A stretch of DNA of 9,407 nucleotides from contig JAPLIX010000344.1 of NCBI GenBank assembly GCA_026388865.1, positions 1 through 9,407 of the forward strand, written 5' to 3'. Position 1 is the stretch's first letter; every line of letters begins with the position of its first letter. Shown here piece after piece: positions 1-5,394 of this stretch. The DNA comes from Pseudomonadota bacterium (GTDB lineage Bacteria; Desulfobacterota; WTBG01; CAIYCZ01). The position numbers and the translations under genes are program-made. The notes under the pieces are model-generated. The model did not search any database and had not been told where the DNA came from. It worked only from the letters and a program-made list of their open reading frames with translations.

Positions 1-29
1 GAATATTCTATTCGTATAGGTCGTGCCAT
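1..29 (-). CDS. 5' end of a REP-associated tyrosine transposase (partial, runs off the left edge)
   Basis: An ATG at 29-27 on the minus strand opens a frame reading MARPIRIEY before the window ends. That N-terminus is typical of REP-associated tyrosine transposases (RAYT, Y1_Tnp/IS200-like HUH family), which commonly begin MARP-R-E and continue into a GALYHVTSRG-type block. A weak Shine-Dalgarno (TTAGG) lies about 9 bases upstream. Members of the family nick single-stranded DNA with a catalytic tyrosine and an HxH metal site. Neither is visible here, because only nine codons are inside the window. The call rests on a short but characteristic match and on the remnant of the same family just upstream. 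Confidence 0.6.
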
Positions 30-96
30 ATTTCATGCCTAACAAAACAGACGGATTATGTCAATAGTTGATAGTTGAGGTTTGACCCCGTTTGCT
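30..96 (-). repeat. Leader of the left-edge transposase element, with tandem 7-mers
   Basis: This AT-rich 67-base stretch separates the broken transposase remnant from the new transposase start. On the plus strand it holds a perfect tandem 7-mer, ATAGTTG twice, at 64-77. These are flanked by the small inverted pair GTCAA (60-64) and TTGAC (82-86), followed by CCCC. On the minus strand the order is GGGGTCAA, the repeats, then TTGACAT, ahead of the RAYT start. Similar GGGGTC...TTGACA leaders precede RAYT genes in some bacterial genomes (from memory, not checked). It probably marks one end of the mobile element and may include its promoter. Confidence 0.4.
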
Positions 97-225
97 TTAC
101 AGATGAAAGTGATTGTTCATCAATACATAGGCGTGTAGTTGGACATTATAAAGTGCCATACTTGACGCCAGTATCTCAAAGAATTTCTGCCGGTCGGCAT
201 CTCCCTTAAAGATCTCCCGCCGCTC
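97..225 (-). pseudogene. Truncated REP-associated tyrosine transposase remnant (Y1_Tnp family)
   Basis: Minus-strand translation from 225 reads ERREIFKGDADRQKFFEIL, then a short linker, then HAYVLMNNHFHL, and hits TAA at 99-97. These blocks match the conserved RAYT core: the RGNxRRxIFxxDxDRxxFxxxL segment, then the AYxLMxNHxHL block whose NHFHL carries the HxH (HUH) metal-binding pair. A complete RAYT needs about 25 residues before this and at least 100 after it, including the catalytic tyrosine. Both are missing. The upstream side breaks at an in-frame TGA beside a GC-rich palindrome. The downstream side ends exactly where the leader of a second RAYT begins. The fragment is therefore dead, and is probably the scar of an older insertion cut by a newer one. 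Confidence 0.8.
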
Positions 226-258
226 GTGGGGTCACCCCTATTCTCCCCACCGCAGGGG
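226..258. repeat. GC-rich palindromic cluster after the immunity gene
   Basis: Between the small-gene stop codon and the transposase remnant are overlapping short palindromes: GGGGTCACCCC at 228-238, CCCC/GGGG around a six-base loop at 245-258, and GTGGGG (226-231) against CCCCAC (245-250). They could form a hairpin in the transcript ending the operon. No T-run follows on the minus strand, so an intrinsic terminator is not supported. REP-like hairpins accompany RAYT transposases, so a worn element end is an alternative. Confidence 0.35.
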
Positions 259-684
259 TTAGTCTGTTCTCCCAACGTCAGTTAAATACCAATTATTGTT
301 CTTATAAATCCAATAATCAGAATGTTTCCCTTCTATTTGTTCATCATGTTCCTTTATTTTGATAGACATCTTTACCGTAGCCTTATCTCCATTAAATTTA
401 ATGAAAAGAATTTTATAATCAATCAGTCTAAAAGAATATTTTTTGCGTTCTTCAACAAAATCTTTTTGATTGCCAGCAATTTCTGGGACCCAAAATTTCC
501 AACACTCATTATAGTTTTGATCTCGCCAATTATTATAAAATTTTTCTATTCTATTTCTTAAATATTTATCTGAATCGTTTGCCATACAATTCATACTGGC
601 CAATACAATCAAAGCTAAAATGCCAATTATTGGTATAACCTTAATACAATTATATCCCCATATATTAGTTATTTTGTACAACAT
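259..684 (-). CDS. Small exported or membrane-anchored NTF2-like protein, candidate immunity protein of the RHS toxin
   Basis: This 141-residue protein has a hydrophobic N-terminal segment at residues 15-30 (VIPIIGILALIVLAS), a signal anchor or signal peptide. The sequence near Cys33 (ASMNC) is a poor lipobox. Residues 40-138 look like a small NTF2/SnoaL-type cone: an initial helix (RIEKFYNNWRDQNYNECW), then strands with an FNGDKATVKMSI block and a closing WIYKNNNWYL block. NTF2-fold proteins are an established class of immunity protein in polymorphic toxin systems. I do not recognise a specific family. The start at 684 is chosen because GGGAA (695-691) lies six bases upstream; the ATG at 699 has only A/T before it. 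The gene overlaps the RHS stop by 16 bases, suggesting translational coupling. It is very AT-rich, like the RHS tip and unlike the operon body. A periplasmic location would suit neutralising a toxin acting outside the cytoplasm. The immunity role is inferred from position. Confidence 0.7.
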   Translation of the reverse strand: MLYKITNIWGYNCIKVIPIIGILALIVLASMNCMANDSDKYLRNRIEKFYNNWRDQNYNECWKFWVPEIAGNQKDFVEERKKYSFRLIDYKILFIKFNGDKATVKMSIKIKEHDEQIEGKHSDYWIYKNNNWYLTDVGRTD

Positions 685-3600
685 ATTTGATTCCCACATT
701 TTTTGAGAAAATTTTTAAGGTTAATCATTGTATCGTATTTCATGAGATTAGTCTTTCCTGGGTCCTTTGTCGGATCATCTGGACTAGTTGTCCAATGGCC
801 TGTGATAGGTTCATAACCAGCATGACTATATGAATCTTGAAGTACGTGTAAATAACTCCCAAAATCATCCAAATTGCATGACTTAAAAGATTTATCCCTC
901 AACTCATCCAAACGTTGTGGTGACGGAAAGTGCCATAAGCGCCTATTTTGTATACTTTTATAGGGACTAGTTTGTGGGTTATCATCTACGCCTTGATTTG
1001 CCGCTGCTATTTGATTTCCTGCACAAGCCGGGAAACCTGCATTAAGCACTAACTCTTTTGTAAGGTTATAATGTATGTCTCTACCATATAATCCCTCAGG
1101 ATCAAAATCATTCAATGGTGAATTGGTAGCATAAATATGTAAGTTGACACCTGCATATTGCCCTAATGGATCTGCACTGACATACCTCCCCGTTCTCGGA
1201 TCATAGTACCGGTGCCAGTTATAGTGCAACCCGCTCTCCTCATCAAAGTACTGCCCCGGAAAGCGGAAGTTGTTGGTGACGGTGGAGGAAGGGTCAGCCT
1301 GCGCTTTGCCGAACGGGTCATAGGCTGCCTTCCACACAACGTTCCCTTCAGCATCGGTCATGGCCAACGGTGTCCCCAGGTGATCGTTGTGGTAAAAGAA
1401 AGTATTATTGCTGCCGTCAATCATGCCAATTCTGTTCAAACCTGCATAGACATAGCCTGCAATCAGGCTCCCATTCGCCGCAGTTTCCGCAATAAGATTT
1501 CCCTCCAGGTCATAGTGATATATCGTTGTCTTCCCCGCTGCCACTTTCTTCACCCGCTGTCCTTTGGCATTATATAGATATTCACCCCGCACTGACCCGT
1601 TCTGAACTGTTATAAGCTGATTATTGGCATTAAAGGAATAGCTATATAGGCCGTCAGCGGTGATATTGCCGTTTGCATCATGGGTGTAGGGGATGACGCC
1701 CCTCCCGTTATCAATTGATGCGATCAGGTCTTTCCCTGCTGCATAAGAATACCGGTCCGTTCCCGTATAAATCACCGGCCGGGGCAGCGTATCAAGCTGG
1801 GTGATGGAGCGTATATTGCCGTTGAAATCATGGCTGTAGGTCCTGTTGACAACAGCGCCTGCCTGAATGCCCTTAATCTGATATTTGTTATCACGGCTCA
1901 CGGTTGTCTGAATATTCCCGGCAGGAAAGTTCATTGTCTTAAATTCACCGAACGGTTCATAACTGAATCCGGCAGCTATTGTTTCTCCATTCAGCGCCAC
2001 GCTCGCGATATTTCCAATCGCGTCACGCTGGTAAGCTACCACGGCACCCTGAGGATAGGTAATTTTCGTCAGCGCATTGTTCCTGTTATACTCATAGCGG
2101 GTTACATGGGTCGTGCTGCCGATGGTTGCGCGCTGTTCAATAACATTCCCCCGCTCATCATAGTCATACCGTGTGGTCCCGGAAGCATCAGTCACCGTGG
2201 TCATTCTGCCCGCGCCATTTTGCACATCAGCTTCATCATAGCTGTATATAACGTCCGTCTCTTCGGTAAAATCAATTTTTATCAATCTGTCCAGCGCGTC
2301 ATATTCATAGCTGACAGTGACGCCCTTTGCATCGGTTTTAGTCTTCACATTGCCCGCTTCATCATAGGTATACTCTGTGCTGCCCGTATCAGGAGAACTG
2401 ATTGCCGTCACTCTCCCGAAATCATCGTAAGTATAGCGGGTAACTTTTCCTTCCGCGTCCTTCACCATGGTAAGATTATCATGGGCATCATAGTCGTATT
2501 CAGTACGTGCTTCCTGCGGCGCCCCCTCAGCCTGAACAACAGTCTTTAACCGGTTGAGCTCATCATACAGGTAGGAGGTGCTTATATTATCAGGCACAGT
2601 CATCATCAGGCTGCGGTTGCCGTTAGCGTCATAGGAAATGGCGCTGTAAGAATTATCCGGGTTCTTTATTTTATTCACACGGTTAAACTGGTCATATTCA
2701 AAATCAAGGTATTTCTTTAATGCGCCCTGCGGATCGCGGATCTCTTCCCGCGTTTTATTCCCGGCGTCATCATAGGAATAGGACATATAATTTCCCAGAT
2801 TATCGGTAATTTTTATCAGGCGGTTCGCGTTGTCATACGCATAATCTACCTTGTTCCCCTCCGGCATTGTTACGGAAGAAATGTTGCCGTTGGCATCATA
2901 GACATAGGTGGTGACGCGGGAGCCAATGGTGACTGTTTTGATCCGGTTTACAAAGTCATAGGTGTAGCTGGTGACAACGCCATTCAAGTCAGTAACTGAG
3001 CCCACGTTGTGGTTCGCATCGTATCCCGCATAGGTAACCGTCCCGGAAGCAGTCGCCGTGGAGGTGAGGTAGCCTTTGACCTGATCATAGGTATTAACCG
3101 TAACGTCGCTCACATCAGTCCGCGGGCCGTCGGTCTGAGTAAGCTGCCCGTGATCATTATACTGATGTGTCGTGATATGGGTCTTCAGTTGTCCACGGGA
3201 ATATCCCTGCACGCTCTCAGACAGCAGATTGCCCGCAGCGTCATACTCATAGGTGGTCACTTTGCGCCGGGCCGGATTGTCAGCGCCGGGCTCGCTCCTG
3301 GTCAGAATTTTATTAAAGACCGGGTGATAGGTATAGGTGACGGTTCGCTCAAGCGGGGTATTCTTTGCCTCGGTTCTCGTGAGCATGTTTCCCCGCTCGT
3401 CATAGGTCATCCCGGTGATCACGCCGTTTGCGTCAATGCTGCGACTGATATTCCACTTCTCATTAAAATCATACTGCTTTGCAGAAGCAGCGCAGGACGA
3501 ACATCCGTTACCGGTCTTCCCGGTCTTTTCAACATGCCAGCTTTCACCGTTGAATTCATTTCCCTGCGCGATGGTTAGCGTCTCCCTGCCGCCGCGGGAG

Positions 3601-5384
3601 TCGGTAGTGACCACCATGCTCTCGTCATTTATAGCTTCATCTATCGCCACATTGTCTATATAGATGTCGCTCACGCTGGCCGTCGCCTGCACGAGTACCG
3701 TATCCAGAAGCCCGGCAGCACGCTTAAAAAGATATTTGCCGGCGTATTCGCAGTCCAGCCTGATTTCAAAATATTGATACCCGTGCTCCAGCTTTGTGTC
3801 TGCTTCGATCTCGACCCGGTGCCACGTGCCGGTCGCCACATTGCTGCGGATAAACTCCCGCAGCACTTCCCCGCCATTTACTAATTCTGAATAGAGATTG
3901 CGCTCCTTGGTAAAGTTAAGCGTTACGCCATAGTCTTCACTTCCCCTGGTGCTGTCAAAAATCTTAACCCTAAAATCCTGGTTGGTCGCCGAGGCAACCC
4001 ACAGGTCAAAGGAAAACTTCAGCGCTGCCACGCCGCCTGAAGCGCTGGCAAACGCCATGCTCCCCGGATGCAGCCTGACCGCGCTGTTGCCGCTGTGACT
4101 GGGGTCAGGATCATCCGCCCGCTCAACAGCTCCGGTCACAGCCGACCACTGGGGGCTGATTCCGTTTTGAAAATCATCGGCAAAGAGCTCTTGCGACGGC
4201 GTGTAGTCAATCTCCACGCTCCCGGTATCACCGGCGCCGCCTTTACTGATAATGCGGCCCTGCCGGTCATATTCATAACTGGCCAGGGTATTATTATTGC
4301 TGTCAATCACCCGGGTAAGATTGTGCGGCTCTTCCGGATCGCTGTAGGCAAACTGTTTTCTGCTGCCATCCGGATAGGTGATAGCTGACAGGTTATAATT
4401 CTCATAGACAAAGCCGTACTGGTTGCCGTTGGGGTCAGTGACGGTTTTTATATGACTGGCCTCATAGTTAAACTGCAGTTCCCGGCCATGGCCATCAGCA
4501 ACTTTTTGCAGCAGCCCGTCTGCCGTATAGGTCATAGTCAGCGTGTTATTTGCAAGGTCCGCTATGCTTTCAAGTCTGCCGCTGGTATTGTATGTGTAGC
4601 GGCTGCCGTCTTTTAACACGGAGATAAAAGTCGTACCCTGTTTCTGTAGCCTGCTCCGGTCGTAGGGCGCTGATTCATAGGTGCCATCCCCGCGTGAACG
4701 GTACACCCAGCCGAACCCGGTTTCACCCTGTATGGTCACCGTGCCTGTCGCCGGGTTTTCATGGAGGGTGAGCATATAAGTGTGCGACCAGCCCTTCCCC
4801 ATTCCCCGGTCAAGCTTTAAATTATTATTATAATGAATTTCAAGCTGCGGTGCCGGGCTGTGTGGCAATAAATTCAGCAGGGTGAGCATAAAGTTGCCCC
4901 CGTCTCCGCCTCCGCTCCCGGGGCCACCGCCGCCAGGGCCGCCACCAATACAGCACACGTCTCCCTTGGGGCAGTCAGGCGGCGGAAACCCGCCGCCGCC
5001 GGGCGCGCATTCATTATAATATTCATCCTCACATTCGATGCGCGTACCGTGATGCTTTTCCTGGCATTCTGCCATGGTGTCGTAGGCGCACATATCTATC
5101 GGAAAACAGGTAGGCTGGCAGACGCATGAATCACCCTCACAGTCATACTGGCGTTCAAAAGCAGCATAATTAATAAACGGATATCCATAGAGCTCGCCGA
5201 CCCAGGGTTCACACCACTGCTCTGCATATACCGGCGCATACGGTGCCCGGTCGCAGCCCTGGCCGGCACAGTTCCTGGGGAAATCAACCAGGTAAGGACA
5301 ATCCCCGGCTGCTCTGGAGGAGAAGCCAAAGACAGATAATAATAGTATGAGCGCTGCTGCTGTTCTGCTGACTGTTCGCACCAT
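669..5384 (-). CDS. Secreted RHS/YD-repeat protein with C-terminal zinc-dependent phospholipase C-like domain (polymorphic toxin)
   Basis: This 1571-residue protein starts at the ATG at 5384, whose product begins with a signal peptide (about residues 1-26: RT pair, ALILLLSVFGF, cleavage near SRAAG). A longer TTG start at 5459 would bury that signal inside an overlap with the upstream gene. Order: a unique region with 15 cysteines (29-145); a Gly/Pro linker (about 146-163); a DUF6531-like RHS entry with GKGWSHTY near 199; first YD repeats; a jelly-roll-like insert (about 399-580, ADDF...W to IYIDNVAID); a CSSC motif (628-631); about two dozen YD repeats forming the RHS cocoon; the RHS-associated core from YHNDHLGTP (about 1331) to DPEGL (1428-1432). 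The remaining 140 residues carry His1438, Asp1467/1468, WH1485, HVLQD (1513-1517), His1521 and GH1530. That is the ligand pattern of zinc-dependent phospholipase C/P1 nuclease-fold enzymes, closest in memory to DUF6765-type RHS tips. Substrate is unknown (lipid or nucleic acid). No PAAR domain is seen. Confidence 0.9.
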   Translation of the reverse strand: MVRTVSRTAAALILLLSVFGFSSRAAGDCPYLVDFPRNCAGQGCDRAPYAPVYAEQWCEPWVGELYGYPFINYAAFERQYDCEGDSCVCQPTCFPIDMCAYDTMAECQEKHHGTRIECEDEYYNECAPGGGGFPPPDCPKGDVCCIGGGPGGGGPGSGGGDGGNFMLTLLNLLPHSPAPQLEIHYNNNLKLDRGMGKGWSHTYMLTLHENPATGTVTIQGETGFGWVYRSRGDGTYESAPYDRSRLQKQGTTFISVLKDGSRYTYNTSGRLESIADLANNTLTMTYTADGLLQKVADGHGRELQFNYEASHIKTVTDPNGNQYGFVYENYNLSAITYPDGSRKQFAYSDPEEPHNLTRVIDSNNNTLASYEYDRQGRIISKGGAGDTGSVEIDYTPSQELFADDFQNGISPQWSAVTGAVERADDPDPSHSGNSAVRLHPGSMAFASASGGVAALKFSFDLWVASATNQDFRVKIFDSTRGSEDYGVTLNFTKERNLYSELVNGGEVLREFIRSNVATGTWHRVEIEADTKLEHGYQYFEIRLDCEYAGKYLFKRAAGLLDTVLVQATASVSDIYIDNVAIDEAINDESMVVTTDSRGGRETLTIAQGNEFNGESWHVEKTGKTGNGCSSCAASAKQYDFNEKWNISRSIDANGVITGMTYDERGNMLTRTEAKNTPLERTVTYTYHPVFNKILTRSEPGADNPARRKVTTYEYDAAGNLLSESVQGYSRGQLKTHITTHQYNDHGQLTQTDGPRTDVSDVTVNTYDQVKGYLTSTATASGTVTYAGYDANHNVGSVTDLNGVVTSYTYDFVNRIKTVTIGSRVTTYVYDANGNISSVTMPEGNKVDYAYDNANRLIKITDNLGNYMSYSYDDAGNKTREEIRDPQGALKKYLDFEYDQFNRVNKIKNPDNSYSAISYDANGNRSLMMTVPDNISTSYLYDELNRLKTVVQAEGAPQEARTEYDYDAHDNLTMVKDAEGKVTRYTYDDFGRVTAISSPDTGSTEYTYDEAGNVKTKTDAKGVTVSYEYDALDRLIKIDFTEETDVIYSYDEADVQNGAGRMTTVTDASGTTRYDYDERGNVIEQRATIGSTTHVTRYEYNRNNALTKITYPQGAVVAYQRDAIGNIASVALNGETIAAGFSYEPFGEFKTMNFPAGNIQTTVSRDNKYQIKGIQAGAVVNRTYSHDFNGNIRSITQLDTLPRPVIYTGTDRYSYAAGKDLIASIDNGRGVIPYTHDANGNITADGLYSYSFNANNQLITVQNGSVRGEYLYNAKGQRVKKVAAGKTTIYHYDLEGNLIAETAANGSLIAGYVYAGLNRIGMIDGSNNTFFYHNDHLGTPLAMTDAEGNVVWKAAYDPFGKAQADPSSTVTNNFRFPGQYFDEESGLHYNWHRYYDPRTGRYVSADPLGQYAGVNLHIYATNSPLNDFDPEGLYGRDIHYNLTKELVLNAGFPACAGNQIAAANQGVDDNPQTSPYKSIQNRRLWHFPSPQRLDELRDKSFKSCNLDDFGSYLHVLQDSYSHAGYEPITGHWTTSPDDPTKDPGKTNLMKYDTMINLKNFLKKCGNQICCTK
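691..695 (-). promoter_or_regulatory. Ribosome binding site deciding the immunity-gene start
   Basis: The minus strand reads GGGAA six bases before the ATG at 684, inside the last codons of the RHS gene. The alternative ATG at 699 is preceded only by A/T-rich sequence. Placing the site inside the upstream reading frame fits translational coupling of toxin and immunity protein. Confidence 0.45.
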
Positions 5385-5394
5385 TTCTATGCCG

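Larger units (their letters stand above)
259..1103 (-). other. AT-rich toxin-tip plus immunity cassette
   Basis: From the RHS boundary motif DPEG (codons at 1103-1092) onward, the sequence turns visibly AT-rich and stays so through the immunity gene. One sampled line, 301-360, is about 27% GC. The RHS body upstream is roughly 50-60% GC in most lines. The break falls close to the end of the conserved core, with some softening from about 1170. In polymorphic RHS toxins this is the usual site where tip and immunity genes are exchanged as one unit. The cassette is bounded on its far side by the palindromes and the transposase remnant. Confidence 0.65.

Noticed and set aside
226..258. Rho-independent terminator after the immunity gene
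   Set aside because: Stems are short and no T-run follows on the minus strand.
322..561. Plus-strand frame of 79 codons opposite the immunity candidate
   Set aside because: It is an Ile/Phe-rich product of AT-rich antisense sequence, while the minus-strand frame has a start signal, an N-terminal hydrophobic segment and a domain-like pattern.
595..610. Lipobox in the immunity candidate around Cys33
   Set aside because: The residues before the cysteine (A-S-M-N) do not fit the lipobox pattern, so lipidation is not claimed.
1090..1160. Classical RHS autocleavage signature (two DPxG motifs 18 residues apart)
   Set aside because: DPLG and DPEG are both present but 19 residues separate them, so self-cleavage is possible yet not supported strongly enough to annotate.
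1830..2549. Long plus-strand reading frame of 239 codons opposite the RHS gene
   Set aside because: It is the antisense of repetitive YD-repeat sequence, with no recognisable domain and no ribosome binding site context; several similar plus-strand frames opposite the large genes have the same cause.
4897..5000. Gly-rich codon run as a DNA repeat array
   Set aside because: It is low-complexity coding sequence for a Gly/Pro linker, without regular repeat units or spacers, so not a CRISPR or satellite array.
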